Origin: Beroe forskalii
Lineage: Eukaryota; Ctenophora; Nuda; Beroida; Beroidae
Assembly (NCBI GenBank): GCA_011033025.1
Contig: WFMF01000023.1
Span: 372,001-436,000 of the forward strand
Direction of reading: 5' to 3'
Length of the DNA: 64,000 bases
The position numbers and the translations under genes are program-made. The notes below the pieces were generated by a model that saw only the letters and a list, made by a program, of their open reading frames with translations, was not told the origin of the DNA and did not search any database. Position 1 is the stretch's first letter, and each line of letters opens with the position of its first letter. Below, one piece after another: positions 21,201 through 35,200 of this stretch.

Positions 21201-24200
21201 GAGTTGACTCACTGATGTGTTCCCGGTAACAGAGTGCCATTGCAGGATGCTTGGAGTTCTGCAGACGTTTGAAGATCGCCAGCTCGTTTAGGAAGTTACG
21301 TTGTTGGTAGTGGAGCTTCTTTACCAGCATCTCATCATCTGATGAGGAGGAAGAGTGAAGACTAGAAGATCAAGAGAAGGGGAAGAGAAGACTAGAAGAG
21401 AAGAGAGAAGGGAAGATCAAGAGAGAAGAGGGAAGATCAAGAAAAGATATGGAGGTAGGATTCTGTAAAAATGTGTAAATGTGCGTGTTCATGTGTATGT
21501 GATAGATTGTAGACATTAGTCATAAACAAGCACTAAATATGGTCTCATATAACACTCTTCGGTCAATGTCCAAGTAACCTTTTCTGATGAGAGTTATTCT
21601 AGAGAATCTGCCCTGCTTGAGTTCGATCTCACTGCCAGATTCCAAGCTCTCGTCGGACTCTGACTCAGACTCCATTCTGAGAGAGACTCTGTCTCCAGCG
21701 TAACGTTGTGCAACCTTCTGAAAGGGTGCACTTTGCTATCAAACCATCAGGGTTATGGTGCACCTACCATGGTTAATTATTTAGTTAATTAAAATGAGGA
21801 ACTGCTATTAGTGATTGGTGTTACCCCAACCCTACCCCTACCTTGGAATTGTATGCCAGTTTCCTGGCTCGGTAGGTCCTACAGACTATGTGTATTTGTA
21901 CCATGGTGTAGGATAGGAATATACTGATTACCATGGCTACCACTACCACCCATCTTCTTGATAACACTGCAGGATAAACAATACGTTAGTACGTTACCAT
22001 GACCACCATACGTTACCATGACAACCATGTGTTACCATGGCAACCATGCGTTACAATGGCAACCATGCGTTACCATGCGTTACCAGGATCACCATACATT
22101 ATCATGCCAACAACTCTACATTACTATGCCAACAACTCTACGTTACCATGACAACCCCTACATGTTACCATGACAACTGTACGTTACCATGACAACCACT
22201 ATTGGATTATTGGATATATTGAATCTAAAAACTCACATATCGTTACTTCGCTGTAGTCCGGGGTGATAATGAACTCTGAGTTGCAGAGGTCTCCGTTACA
22301 GTAAATGTACTGACTTGTTTCTTTCAGAGACCCGTTTAACCTGGATAATGCTGATTTATGGGAGAATCATTCTGATGGTAACTTGGACTCAATGAATAAA
22401 TTGGACTCGATAAATAAATCTAAATGCTGCTTCAAGTTACTCCCTCTGCAAAGTTATTGACTCACCGTGGGGTGGGGTCTTCCTGTCTTGAGATATTGTT
22501 AGGAGTGAACTGCCCTCGCATGTCTTGGTGGTTTAGGAATACCTTATATGATCCGTCCTCATTAATCCACACCCTAGCTCTGAGAATGATTAGTTTTAAT
22601 GCGGTGATGCAATGAGCTGTTAATTGCAGCCAGGATCATGATAATATGGAAGTTTTAGCTTTTTAGTGCGGTGATGTCATGATGTTAATTTGCAGTGCAC
22701 TACCTGTTCGCGCTGATAATAACCTTCACAGTAAAAAATGCTGCCCTGCCTTCAATAAACTAATGCATTTGATAATTTGGAAAGTATAAAGATTAAAAAG
22801 TATTTAGCTTTAATGACTTCTGAGAATAACGTCATGGAACTATTGGTTCGGGGAATGTGTTTCAGACTAATCTTGAGAGAAGGCGTTGTTTTTACATCAT
22901 CTCTAACATTCCGTGAATAGACGGGACTGCTTTTAGATGCAGTTAGAATATCCTTTAGAACTCGAAACTTCGAAACAAAGTCTTTAAATCTACTGATACA
23001 TCGGGAGAAAAATAAACTTACTCGCAGAACTCGAACACTGATTGTGTTTCCCTCATTGTACAGTTAGCACTGAAAGCCCCCAGTATGTCAGTGTCTGAGT
23101 GTTGGAAGTTTAGCTTACACTCATCCCAGCAGCGTTTCTTGTGGGGCCCTGGATGGGTGTTATTTGGTTATTCTCAGACAATAAGGTAAGAAATGGATAT
23201 GGGCGCAAATCTCAGGAACTATTTAGTATTCCGACACCAATGTGAAATTCCATTTTGGGTCAATTTTCTAATCAATTTGCTGAAAATGATAGTCTTAAAA
23301 AAAGACATTTTACTCACTTTTCACGTAGAAAACAGAGCGTTTGCCCCTTCTGATTTTAAGCAGCTCTGATTTCAGGATAGCACCCTTGATCAGCAACATT
23401 TCCTTTTCCTCTTTGCTCACTTCCATATAATCTGGCAAAGGATAGAACATCACTATAAAATTATAAAACTCGTGTAACATTTTTAATGGAAAGTTAGCAT
23501 GTTTTTGAAAATTTCCATTGGCCTTGCTACCTTGAAACCCTGGTTTCCCCTGCATCTATTTGTGAAGGTTCCCCTCAGTTCTTCATCTTGAGCTGCCCCG
23601 AATTAACCTCTCTTCTCCGGGCCTACCTCTGACAACAATGTAATGCGTAGCCTTGTCCATTTAGCAGCAACAAGCCCATATCCCACGCCGTGCGAAATAG
23701 CAATATTCTATCTCCGATTTTGTCGCGCGCCCTACGCAAATGTATCAAAACATGTGCCACAAATGAAAAACAAGCGAAGTGCGATTTCGTTTTTGGACAC
23801 ATAGTGCAAACTACAAAAGAACAAATCTAACAGGGGTTCGGATGATTTAGCTGTGTTTTGCTGTGTACTCTGAAATGCCCTCTGAATTACCTGGTTTAAT
23901 GATTCCTCCATTCTGACAGACCAGCAAGGCGATGCTAGTGCCTCTACCGGTGCCGCATTTAGCTACCATAGTGTTAGGATAGTGCTGGGGATCCATCGTT
24001 ACTCTGTCTCCTCGGCCACGCCCTGAAAATCAGGAGATTGGGGCCCAGGGCTGGCAAAAGGCATTCTCTGAGCAGTGAGCATTCTATCCTGTAGTATAGC
24101 ACTGAAAGCAAGCATTCTATACTAGTACTGAGGGTGAGCATTCTGCTTATCCTATACATCTAATGCAGTTGAAGCAGTGCCTGATACAGAAAATGTTTTA

Positions 24201-24749
24201 CCTGCAGCTTTTCAGCGGGCGCTTCCTGCCATCTTCCGTAGGCACTGCCTGTGACTCGTCTAACTCACTGCAGAATTGTTTATAGCAATTATAGTGATAG
24301 GTTAATGCAGTTAGACTTTAGTAATTATCTGATAATTGATGAACATCGATGCGATAGATGAAATGAACAATCGATATAAAAAACTCAGAGCTTCAGATAG
24401 AAGGGATCATGAATAGCGATTTTGGCCTGAATTTGATGCATTTACTAATACATTACCTTGCGTTTTCCTCACATTTTCTGACCCAATTCTTTAAATCTTG
24501 TTTAGGTTCTGCCGCGTAGCAGTTATCTGCAAATGGAGATGTTCTGTTCTCGACTTACGATAAACGTGGAAACGATAGGGCTCAGACTCGTCAAAATGCG
24601 TTTGATAGAAAACAGAAATGTGAGAAATTTTATGAAGTGAATTCAGCCTAAGAAAGTAAGAAGATTCAAGCATGTTCAGGCATGTTTTAGAATTGTTAAA
24701 TCAAACCTTTGAATAAGCCAATCAAAGCAACAATCAAGACACAAATCAT
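15295..24749 (-). CDS. TGF-beta/activin type II-like receptor serine/threonine kinase
   Basis: Cell-surface receptor kinase for TGF-beta family ligands. Seventeen exons in transcript order: 24749-24707, 24526-24457, 24267-24202, 24003-23891, 23431-23318, 23148-23022, 22579-22466, 22340-22237, 21966-21842, 21717-21579, 21338-21213, 18429-18340, 18162-18120, 16752-16629, 16409-16268, 16125-15809, 15654-15295. Phases agree throughout; total 739 codons. Signal peptide MICVLIVALIGLF; Cys-rich ectodomain ending in the three-finger signature CNGDLCN; TM about residues 255-277. Kinase: GRFS glycine loop, VKK lysine about 345, HRDLKTAN with D430, DFD at 448-450 instead of DFG, GTPLYMSPE, and the type II-like end DVDPESRISAHC. 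Residues 557-612 are an unusual 7-residue repeat insertion. The acceptor of exon 4 (24003) is the least certain; 24022 has the better acceptor sequence but the wrong phase. Confidence 0.9.
15830..15997 (-). repeat. In-frame 21-nt coding minisatellite inside the kinase domain
   Basis: Eight successive seven-residue units of the type SPDLTLV / SSDLTPA / SPDMTPD lie inside the exon 15809-16125, between the region equivalent to helix H and helix I of the kinase. The frame is open through all copies and continues into RPVYQHM and the next exon in phase, so the repeat is most probably translated. The DNA unit resembles ggtgtcaagtctgatgacac on the plus strand. Confidence 0.8.
16155..16268. repeat. 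Short tandem repeat, 18-nt unit, abutting a donor
   Basis: About six copies of aaggttgctatggtaata lie directly next to the donor of exon 16268-16409. The donor (read on the minus strand CAG then GTAACC) is itself embedded in a copy of the unit. Confidence 0.8.
16755..17300. repeat. Minisatellite, about 18-20-nt unit
   Basis: More than twenty copies of ttcaccttgacaccggttaa, decaying towards 17300, just upstream (in transcript direction) of the HRD exon 16752-16629. The same core, ttgacaccagtttacc, forms a separate array at 54735-55165. Confidence 0.92.
17397..18119. repeat. 40-nt satellite starting at a splice donor
   Basis: About eighteen near-identical 40-nt copies (containing cgaactaacttgagagatga). 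On the minus strand every unit begins GTTCGATATTCTAG. The first of these is exactly the donor of exon 18162-18120, so the intron begins with the array and each unit repeats a potential GTTCGA donor. Confidence 0.95.
19567..19620. repeat. Perfect 54-bp palindrome
   Basis: Reads cttcgtaactgtacctagtt...aactaggtacagttacgaag with no spacer and no mismatch, centred on aagg/cctt. It would extrude or fold into a 27-bp hairpin. A second, small inverted word (acccaccc/gggtgggt) sits immediately upstream. Confidence 0.95.
19878..19950. repeat. GC-rich nested inverted repeat
   Basis: gctgacgcagccgc at the left pairs with gcggctgcatcagc at the right, and ccctaaacc pairs with ggttaggg inside. It may belong to the same decayed element as the palindrome at 19567, since 19540-19985 is compositionally unlike its surroundings. 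Confidence 0.7.
20957..21075. mobile_element. Fold-back (MITE-like) element
   Basis: A 33-bp inverted repeat with about two mismatches (ggtcatttggcctaactgga at the left, its complement at the right) encloses roughly 50 bases with no coding potential. Typical of non-autonomous fold-back elements. Confidence 0.7.
21985..22200. repeat. X-box-like tandem repeat in receptor intron
   Basis: Degenerate copies of cgttaccatgacaaccatg between the ectodomain exon 22340-22237 and the transmembrane exon 21966-21842. Shares the window-wide core gttaccatgrcaac. Confidence 0.85.
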
Positions 24750-26281
24750 GTTTAACAATAATACGTTCCATGGCTGACTCCCACTCTGGGTTACCAGAAT
24801 TTCATCTACTCATCCTAAACCTTGCTTCGAGTACAGTCTAAACTAGTGTCCTCTGCTGTAGTCTAGGCCTCCCTTGAGTGAAGGACAGAGCTGTCTGAAG
24901 AATCTTTTAATTACGTAACTTGCTACAGACAGTGTGGCATTGACTGGATCTCGTCCCAAATTGGGGAACAGTGAAACGCATCCATTCCCTTCAGGGCACC
25001 AGTGGCTCCATTCAGTTCATGGTGTCATAAACAGCACAGTTCTCCTTGCCGGTGTCCATTGTGTTGTAGTGACTCCCAGGGTAATTATTGCACTGATTTC
25101 AAGACTATATATAGAGTTCCATCATTACAACACTATAGAGTTCCCATCATTGAAATTACCTATCGCTGTAACTCCCACTCATTCACTTTAATCTGAAATG
25201 GAGGGACTTCATTCTGTCCTGGGACGAATTCCTTGTGATTATTGTGGGGTCTCACTGCTCACAGTGTTCTGTCACCCTGATCTACTGATCTACTCAAGGC
25301 GTAACTTGAGAGAATAGTGAATAGACGCAGGTCCGATAAAACACTCCACTTTCTCACTTTACATTTTCACAAGTCTGAGTGATTTTCCATGGTTCAGCTA
25401 AAGTCTAGTGTCTTGCCTCTCGAGAACATGTCCATTAGAACAGACGGGGATTAATTAATAAGGATCAATGATAGTCTCTGAATTTCAGAAGGTTCTAGAC
25501 TCTAATCGTCTCCTCTCATCCTTCTCACTCGTCTTCTAAAACCCCATTCTTCACCCTCATATTCTCTCCCTTTGACCCTTCAATCTTCTGGCTTGCGTCT
25601 CCTGCCAAGTAACCATTGTCTTCTCGTTTTCTCCCCCTCCCAGTACTTTCACCAGGTCTTCTGGTCTCCTCATCAACCCCTCCTCGCCTCATCAAGTCCC
25701 CCCTCTTCTGGTCTCCTTAGCTCCCTCCCTTCATCTGGTTCATCTCCCCTCCTTCCCTTCATCTGGTCTCCCCGCTCCCCTTCTATTTTCGTCTGTCTCA
25801 TGATAAGAATTCTCAGAAAGTCAGAACCAGCTAAACATTCTCCGTACCCAGATGACTTCATTACTCAAAAGGAAATGTTAGGGATGCTCATACAGTGGTA
25901 ATGGAGTGTCCTCACTGAGATAGACGGCGTTTAAGATTCCAGTAATTCCCACAGTTTGACAGTGATCAGTTGCTGCAGCGCAGCGCCTATTCTCTGTTTG
26001 TGCGCTGTAAAGGCCGGCAGATGCCGCAGTTTAAGCCTCTTACTGTCGAGCCTTACTCGCTAACCGCTGGAAGAATCTCCAATACTCAGAAAAGAAGAGG
26101 TCTTCTTCAGACAACTATAAATTGCGCCGCGTAGTTCATTTTAAGTCGTATTCCGTATGCTTTGCTCCAAGTCCAACAGACTATTTCAATCGTTTAAACC
26201 TCGAGAGAAATCTAGCTTTTGGAGGCTTTCCATCTGACATCGGGCTGTAAAGAAGACTCCGGAAGAAGAGGAATCTGGAAA
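24750..26281. promoter_or_regulatory. Putative bidirectional promoter region
   Basis: The receptor start at 24749 (-) and the small gene's start at 26282 (+) face away from each other across 1.5 kb with no exon that I recognise. A shared regulatory region is inferred from this head-to-head arrangement only; no TATA box or defined element was identified. Confidence 0.45.
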
Positions 26282-29200
26282 ATGGACGCTTGTTCTACCG
26301 GCTGCTACAACGACCTATTCGAGGTTAGTTACAAGTTTAAATTGTTGTTAATATCAAGATTCAAGTTTAAATCTATGTTGCTATTATTAGGGATATTATG
26401 TTGCTATTATTAGTAGTTACTATTATTAGTTAGCATAATTTTGCTACATTATTCGAGAGTATCCCATAATGGATAGGCTAGGGTTAAAAACTTAAAATGC
26501 ACAATGTACCTATAGTGAAATTGCCTTGATGGCACCTAGCGTCTTCCTTGAAAGTCGTTGAGATTTAAGATTTAAGGGCTCAGAATCGATGGAACTGGGT
26601 GTGATGATTACTTTATTATTTCTGAAAACTTTCCGTTTTGTTTCATCCAATTGGCAGTTTGCGCGACGATATATTATCAAACCCCACCCTGCGACTCGAG
26701 ACTAAGCATTTTAGAATGTATTTAGAAGTATTTAGGATTGCTGCGGCAGCTTTTACCTGACACTTTCTTCTTCGCACGTCAACTCTCACGAAACATTCTC
26801 TAATTTGGTATTTCTCTATTTACCTGAGTTTACAGTTTGCGTTATAGTTGCCCTCTCCCTTGCTTTCTCTTCCATTTCCTTCACTGTGCGTATAGAGATA
26901 TAATGCTGGTAGCAACTGGTGGTATGTCAGGCACTGGTAGTGCTCTTTTCCCAGAAAGAAACCCACTCTTTTTTATATGAACTCTGACGCACTTGACTTA
27001 GAAGTTAGCACTTCCAGTTGCTAGGTTGCGCAGTTAGCACTTCCAGTTGCTAGGTTAGTTGGCTACACATAGCACGACTTCCATTTGTTTGGTTACAGCT
27101 ACTTCTAGTTTCTAGGTTACAGTTGCTTGGTAACCTCTATAGTTGCTAGGTGACTTGGTAACAATGATGGGATTGGAAGTTACTGAGGTTTCTATGGAAC
27201 CACTCATTTCACATAATACCACCACTTCACACACCACGATACACTGCTGCCACAAGGACACTAGATTTTATCACGCTTAACCTTCATCCTGTTCCTGTCA
27301 ACAGCAACTCAAAGCAGGACATCACGTCATCAGTTCCCCATTCTAAAGCATGTTGATGACGTCATAGCTACCCAGCCTGAGCCATATAACTACCCGGGGG
27401 TTGACAATATCCTCCAATGTTTGACAGGCACGTGGCAGGAGCAGCTGCCTCTGATCACAAGTTCATATTAAACTGGAGTATCCAGGGTGATATTACCTTA
27501 TATGGGCATAACTCGCTGGTTTCATACCATGTTTGGTGAAAGAGTGACGTTGCTAATAACCATACAGTTGTCAAGGAAATCTTTAGGAGTAACAGCTGGT
27601 GGATCTCATTAAATTCTCCAATCTGATAATTGACCCATGTCTTCCTGTCATTTGGGGTATTGGTTTCTTTTCATAGCGCACCTGTTGCTAGTCTGAAATT
27701 ATCACCTTGACGACGTGTCGCTATGACGACATGATTACGTCATGGTTACGTCATGTTGACAATGCTACCTGTACTTTCTACTCAATGAGATTACCAACCT
27801 ACTTTAATAACTTGATGAGATGGTGCTATATTCTTAATGAAAACCATTCATCCCCCTTCTTTTGTTTCTAGCCACACCGTTACTTAGTAGCATCAGCTTC
27901 AACTATTCTTCCAATGCCTTCTCTCTGACTCTAGCCTTCTAGCCTGTGAATCATTCTGGAATCAGGATAGGAGATCTGGAGGTTTCCTGACTCATGACAA
28001 AGTGAGGAAAGTGTGACCTAGCTCTGGAGGTTTCCAAACTCTGGAGCTTTCCTGCTTACTCTTTAAACCTCGCCTGACCGATGAGTGATGTGTTGCATAG
28101 AATAGTAGCGAATTCCTCGCGTGATTTCCTGATTCTATCTCGTGCTACATGAGCTATTAAACAGTGCTGCAACTTATATATAAGCTGAAACTAATACATA
28201 CTTCTTTGATTCTTTGAAAGTATCGTTGTTTTGATTATATCGGAATCTCGTGAACTGGCGCCATGCCAGAGTGGCTGGCACAGTGTTAACTCATCCAGTA
28301 GTATTTAGTAACAGACTCTGTGATGCAGCACCTCCAGTAGCGATAGAGACTCTGAGCTTGCTATCTGATGTTGGCAGGGCTAAAATAGCTGTGTTTTAAT
28401 CCGATTATTAAATCATTAGCTGTTTGATTGACGTGTTGCTGGAGTGACGGATGCCTGTAATATCATCAAGCACCGCTTTATATCAGCTGGGTTTTGTTTG
28501 TTGACTTATTTCAAACGCAGAGTTGCCACGGACGCGACCCTGTAACGTTTTGAAGTGTTTTCATTTCTGAAACTTGTTTGCTCTGAAGCAACTCACGCCG
28601 CTTCATACAGTCTATAAGTCTGCTAAGACAATTTCATGAGAGCCTGGAAGTCAGGCCGGACCAGTACAATTTGAATTTGGAATCACGCCGGACCAGTCCA
28701 ATTGGAATATGGAATCACGCCGGAGCCATCATTTCCAAAGTAGTGCTGTTACCCATGTCATTGATGGCTCTCCTGTATTGAATTTATGCTCAGTGCTCAG
28801 CCTGATTTAACTGCGAGCTCTTCTGAATGCCTCTGCTTTGAGTTGAGCTACTTATTTTAATCTACAAAATACAGTACAGAAGTGCTGTAGTTTGGATTTT
28901 AATTATTCTCATCTCAAGTTCTCTCTGTTCTTCTGCCACTTCATTAAAATCAGCGCCAAGATGCTCGGAGCCACCAATCATTCGAAATGAGACACTGTTC
29001 GAACAACCTTTGTGCGGTTTTATTTTTACTTTGCAAATTTAAATTTTACATCTTTTGTCGCCTTGTATCGAAAGTTAATATCGTTTGATCTTAGTGTCAG
29101 TTTTTACTCTGTGTATTCAGCCGAAAGGATAAGTAAAATATCTTTATGCATTAAAAACTCTTAATAATTTCCTTTGTCGTTGAAAAAATTAAAATTCATA

Positions 29201-32200
29201 GCCACAGCAATAGTCTAATTTTGGCTACTTAGTCAGCTTTTGTAAACTGATAGCAGTTATAAAAGACATACAATATGCGAATTCTTTTAAAAGGCAATGA
29301 TCTCCTCCTTAAACGGAAATAAATCACCTGGTATCTCTATTTTAGAAGCTCTGCTACATATCCTTTTTCTCGCATTACATCATGTTGTTGACTCATCTTC
29401 ACACTTCAGTAGCTTGCCAATAGACCCGCCCTCCCACTGCATATTAAAACGCAGTGAAATATGCCGTGTTATTAACGCTAGAGAGTATTGCATAATAGCG
29501 ATACAGAGACACGGGTATTGCATCATAGCGTAGTGAAGTAAGTGCTAGGAGAGACTACGAGACTCTGACATACTACATGAGAGTATGAGTCATAAGGAGG
29601 CGCGTGTCAGTCGGCTACGTCACTTTCAACTGCTCCTTCATAAAGGTGTTCGCAAAGCAGTGGAATGACAAAGTTGTCCGATATAATTTACAGCTTTGCT
29701 ACGAGCTTTTTGCTGGCTTCTCTTCTCTCAGAATTGAGCTGAATTATACAACTTTTTACTGGGGTTATTTCGTCCTTGTGACTCAGTTGATTTGTCTTCT
29801 CTGTTGATAATCCCCTCTTTTTTCTATAAGATATTTGCTAGGCTCATTTTCTGATCCTAAGTGATAATGTAAGACATGAAGTAGCACGTGTCAACTACAA
29901 GTTGGCTGGTTCTATCTAATTCCCTGATAGTCTGGTAGTAGCACTTAGCAGTCCTATTTTTAGTCTGATAGTACCAGTGCCTATTGCTAGAGCACTTTGT
30001 CCTGCTAAAGTCTACTTTAGTCTTTCAGTGGAATCTTCTGACTTCCTGTTTTCCTGGTAGTCTGATATCACTAGCTGACTTCCTGTTACAGTGCACACTG
30101 TAGTCTTGTTCTAGCTGTTTGTAGAAGCAAGTTGTCGTTCTTATTTTCATCTGCTCTCGTGTATAAAGATCTTTGGCTATCAGCAGCCGTGTCCTGCTGA
30201 CCTATCAGACTATCTATAAACCAGCCGGTTCTCGATTTAAACAGCTATTTCCTGTCAAAGTTATTTCAGGATTTATAAAAATAAACCCTCCAAACATGGC
30301 ACTTCAAACTTCATCGCATTTCAAACTTCTAAAAATAGCAGGCTCACATTAGAATAAATGTGACACAATCTTCCTGGCAGCAATTCCTGCACCTGGGCAC
30401 TCTGCCCTGTATATAGATTCTTTGTCCTATAAGTGGCTTTCACCTGGATTTATACCTCTGAAGCATGTCAAATTAAGGCAGAACTCGATCAAACCACCGT
30501 CAAACAATCACTGATATTAGCTCACAGAGAGCTGTTAACACCAAATAAACTCCGTGTACAGCACATGCCCATATATGGGCATGTGGAGGGAGGCAGAGAC
30601 GCTTTGTCCGCTTAGCAGGCCTTGTTTGGAGCTGTTCCGCGTTACAAGCCCGCTCTCAGAACCTCCCACGCACTCTCCCCCGGTGATATGCATCACTCGA
30701 TATTTCTAGGGGATCAGTTCTCTCCTGCCTGTCTCCACTGCGTTGTGTTTTAGCAGCTCCTGAGTTTCAAGCTGGCATTACCCCTTTTAGTTTTTACTAT
30801 TTGATTTTTTATGCTTTCAGTCATGCTTTTATTCTTGAGGCTCACCAATTTTTAGCGTGCTGCGGGGGCCTGACCGAGGGAATCTTAGATTTATCCCAAT
30901 ATATAAACACTTTATATTTCATTTCCATTTAACCTCAAATTGTCATAACTTGATATTGCTTGTAGAGTGCTTCCTGACTTCAGAGAATGTGGTTGGAGTG
31001 GTCCCGGGGTTGCGTAGGAGTGTCAGTGATGTTGTTTGAAAGTTGAATTTAGTGTTTCTTCTCAAGGAATCGGAGTGACCATCCCCACATCCCCTCTCCC
31101 CACTCTTCAAGTGGGGGTATCTGACTATGAAAGTGGGAGTGCCCAATCTCTACCTGAGTATAAAACTGAGGATTGATATCAAACCACTCCAGTTTGGAGT
31201 ACGCTGTTTTCCCTCTGCTCCCCTCCATTACCGCATTATTCCTTTAATCCATTAATTTGCATCAGGAGGGCGGGAATCTGCACTCTCCCCCTTCTCTTGG
31301 TGATTTAATAGCCTCCACACACCACTGTACATTACACCACTGTCCGGATGACATAACGTCTGACATGACGTCCTATATTAGATGAGTTGGCATTTCAGGG
31401 GTTTCTATTTCTGTTGAGGTCTCCAAAGGAAAGGTTCCAGATTCCGATTCTGCTCCTAATCTTATGGAGTTTTGGTAATTTCAATGCATTATTGCATTAC
31501 TCGAGAAACGTTAATTTTGTTATTCACAGAAGTCAATTTTATTCATCAAATTAAAGTTCATATTTTGGGGAAGTTAATCTTCGTAATCAAATCTTGATTT
31601 ATTCGGGGTAAAATGACCGATGCCTGGCATTGTAGATTTGTACTTTTCTGCGAAAGTAACTTGTTCCTAATGGTTCGCTCCGCACCTTCTGATGCGATGT
31701 TGTTAATCCAGCCACTTTAGGCCTGATAATCAAGTTAACCCTCAACTCTCTCCATTCACCAGTCCCCTCACTTGTTTGCTGCTACTAAATCAGCCGATTA
31801 AATCACACTTTGTTCCCTAATGCGTAAGTGGGCGGTGTTTTACTGGAGATCCCATTTATTACTGCTCTGTTATTGTAGAATGCAGACGTTTACAAAACAC
31901 CACTCATTAATGCTCTCTCTGCTATGTTAGACGTTTACAAAACGCCTCTCATTAATGTTCTCTGAGACTGTGCGATTGTCATCCCCCCTCGCGTCATGCG
32001 GTCTTTAGCAGTGTCTGTGACGGGACTGCAGATAACGCAGCAACCCTGAGTCGTAATGTAACGCAGCAATCTCAAGCTATATCACTGGTCTTTTAGTTGT
32101 TGTGCTGAGTTCAGTGTTTTGTTGTGCTGAGTTCAGTGTTTTGGAGAGGTTTTGTTTAGAAAATTACCTGCCACTAATCCGGTACCTACTCAAGTATTAC

Positions 32201-35200
32201 TTTATGTAAAAGGTCTCTGAGAATTCATTCCCTCAGTTATGTTTCGCAGCGCTCCTATTTTGCTTACCAACTTTTTGTCTTTGCGTTAGACTGTCTATGC
32301 CCAGAGCTGAGTCTATGGGTAGACTGTACAAGTAATACTATTGCCTAGATCTGAGTCTACCTAGGTAGACTGTAGAAGTAATACCCTAGAGTCTACCGAA
32401 CATTAGGTAGACTGTAGAATAGCTGAGGCTGGCCCTATATCACGTGCCGATATGACCTGCGGTGGGTGATGGTTTAATTTAACGAATAACTCGCACGGAA
32501 ATAGGCCCTGCCTTGAGCTTGAGAAATAACAGTCTGGAGTCATCAACGCCCCACTTCTAGACATGATAATGACGTCATCTCAGCCGCCTAGTTCCTGTGA
32601 CTACTGGACTCCCGGATAGTTACTCCTTGCCAAGTAGCGAGGAATTGACACACCATTATATCCAGTATTTAACACTCGCACTGTTAAAGGCAGAAGTATA
32701 ATGACTTTCTGATTCGTAATTTAAATGCCAAATTATTCTAAGAAAGGAACCCTTTCGCTTCGATAACTTTACCAAATTGACTGGGTTCCTAGTACTTAAA
32801 CCCGATCAGAGCAGGAAAAGTCACCAGTTCCCTTTTAAGATCGAGGATACGTCGCCTCTGATTTTTCTCTATGCTTTTCAGTTTGACACATGTACAGATT
32901 ATAATCCAATATCCATGCTTCTCTGACCGGTTAGAACCTGACATTTCCTATCAAACCCTGCCACTCGCTCATTTAGTGTAATCACGACGTTTACTCCAAA
33001 TCCAATTTCCGGTAGATCTCATATTTTGATGATTTCCACTGGATTCTTGTACTTAGAATTGCAGTCGATTGTAGAGTATTTTAGGAGAATCATATAAAAC
33101 CGTGCCTTTCTTTTAGCTCCTGGATGATGGAACGTTTTGGAAGTTCCCAAAATAACCCTTCCCACCCTGATTATCACACTCCAATCCTGATAACCCGAAA
33201 CCGGTTTTGGTTTGCTGCGCTGGAAACCGAACCTATGAGGTGGTTGAGAGTGACGTCATTATCAGGGTTTATAACGGTGCGTTGCTGACACTGCTAACCT
33301 CTACTTGGTAATTAGATTAACCCTCGTCTCCAGCAAGTATTGGGATTCCCTGAATTCTCCCTTTAATTCTACCTAGAACGCGGGGGCGTGTTTTAGGCGC
33401 GGGGGTGTGTTTTTGTGATATTTCCTAGTTTTTGGCCCCTCCTCCATGTTTTAGGAGGAATGTTTTTAATTTCGTTGTATTTTGCTGATAAGAACGTGAT
33501 ACCACTTCTCTCTTTTTAACTGCCAAGGAGTGGAAACGACGTTTGGTATGAAATTAACTTGATTTGAATTAATTCACTCTCTTTTAAACTTTATCTTTTG
33601 ATATCGGATTCATTTCTTTATTTCATTTTACCAGCTGTTCGTACATCCTTCCTTTGTAAGTCTCTGAATGTTTCCAACTGAATAATTTCCGTGATTTGTT
33701 GTGATATTTCCACGCGAATTAGCTTTTTCTGAGTAAAACTTGCCGTACTTAGCCGTAATCACGCGCACAATTCTGTGGCAAGGTGCCAACTCGAAATACC
33801 GGCCACTATATTATCTCATGTTGGAATGTTTTAGTTGCCAATAGCTGGTCAGTTTTTCAGTTTCCGGTGCTACATTCCCCATCACAGTCATAGTTAACCA
33901 TAATAGCATTGTTTACATCTTTGATAATCCCCCATCAAACTTTTTGATCTTCGAATAAGATTGAATTTAAGTGAGCTTTATAATTTCACTCCGTGTTTGA
34001 GTCAATATTATCTAGTCAGATTGACGCATCATTCCTCGACTCTTGCATTACATTTTACTTTCTCCCTTCGATTCCGGTACCATTTCCTACCTCTCAACAG
34101 GAGATTAGTCAAGAATTCCTGTGCGCCTGGCTGATGACAGTTATGTAATTTACATTCCGTGGTATATTTATACCTTAAATACAGTTTAAAATACCAACCT
34201 TAAACTAAGCAGTGTATAACCCCTCTTCTCCCTTAGCAAGACTCAGCTATCATTGAAGAATTCATCATGTTGGAAAGCTTCCAGAACGAGCCCCGACAAG
34301 TCAGCTTCCTGAAAACCCGGCTTTTCTCGCACGGCGCCCCCAGAATGCAACTCTCCAGTATCCAGGTAAGAAGGTTTCTGTTATATCGGTATGAATAAAG
34401 CTCAATGAATAGAACTCATGGGTAGAACTCTATCCACAGCATCTGAAAAATTAAACTGAGATCTCGTAGTGCAGCCTGTGCCATCATCAGACATTGTGTT
34501 TTTCTGTGTTTTTTCCTCATTTCCTAATTTTAGTGTTCTCGCAGGAGTCAGTGCAAGAGATGTCCCCTAAACTGATGGAGAGGAAACTGAGAAGACTTGG
34601 CCTCACTCCAATGCCCCTCGAAGAGAAGTAGGTCTCCTTTTCTTTTCCAGCCCTGATACTAACGGTGCGCGGCTTTTCATGCGCATTGTAATCGTGCGCG
34701 GCTCACTGGCTGTTTATTACAACCAGTGAGCCGCGCATGAAAAAGCCGCGCACGCAGCAGTTCGACACGCCCCTGTTGGACCTCTCAGGGCTGATTTTAA
34801 TTCATGATAATATTTTAGATATCATCTGTTGATACCTTTTGCTTCTACAGATATTATTTCTATGAATTGCTGCAGATGTAAGATTACTACTGAATATCCC
34901 AGAATTCACAGCAATTATTCCAATTTCACAAACTTCATGCAATCTCGGTAATTCTCTGCAGTTTAATAAGTTACTCTGACAGCCGCTTATATCGCGCTGA
35001 CGTCAATACTGCTTCGCATCAGATGATTCACTGAGCTTTCATTTACGACTGATTTATGGCTGTCCTGAATAATAACAACATATAGCCCCTCCCCTCATAA
35101 AGTCCCATGAAAAGTGGGACATGACGAAACACTAAGTTTATCATCCTAAGACTTCTGTGTAATAAATGCGATTTTATTGAGCCGAATTAAACTGTGGTTC

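Larger units (their letters stand above)
18430..21212. other. 2.8-kb receptor intron with fold-back elements
   Basis: Lies between the exon encoding VKKL..NELAIF and the exon encoding KFYSGGNLRHHL. It holds a perfect 54-bp palindrome, a GC-rich inverted repeat, a run of 14 or more C near 20179, and a fold-back element near 21000. Small open frames at 18502-18726, 18685-19017 and 20329-20523 have no recognisable homology. Confidence 0.7.

Noticed and set aside
24022-24202. Use of the acceptor at 24022 for receptor exon 4
   Set aside because: The site looks better, but the upstream exon ends in phase 2 while 24022 needs phase 1; the acceptor at 24003 keeps the frame. Left as a doubt in the gene entry.
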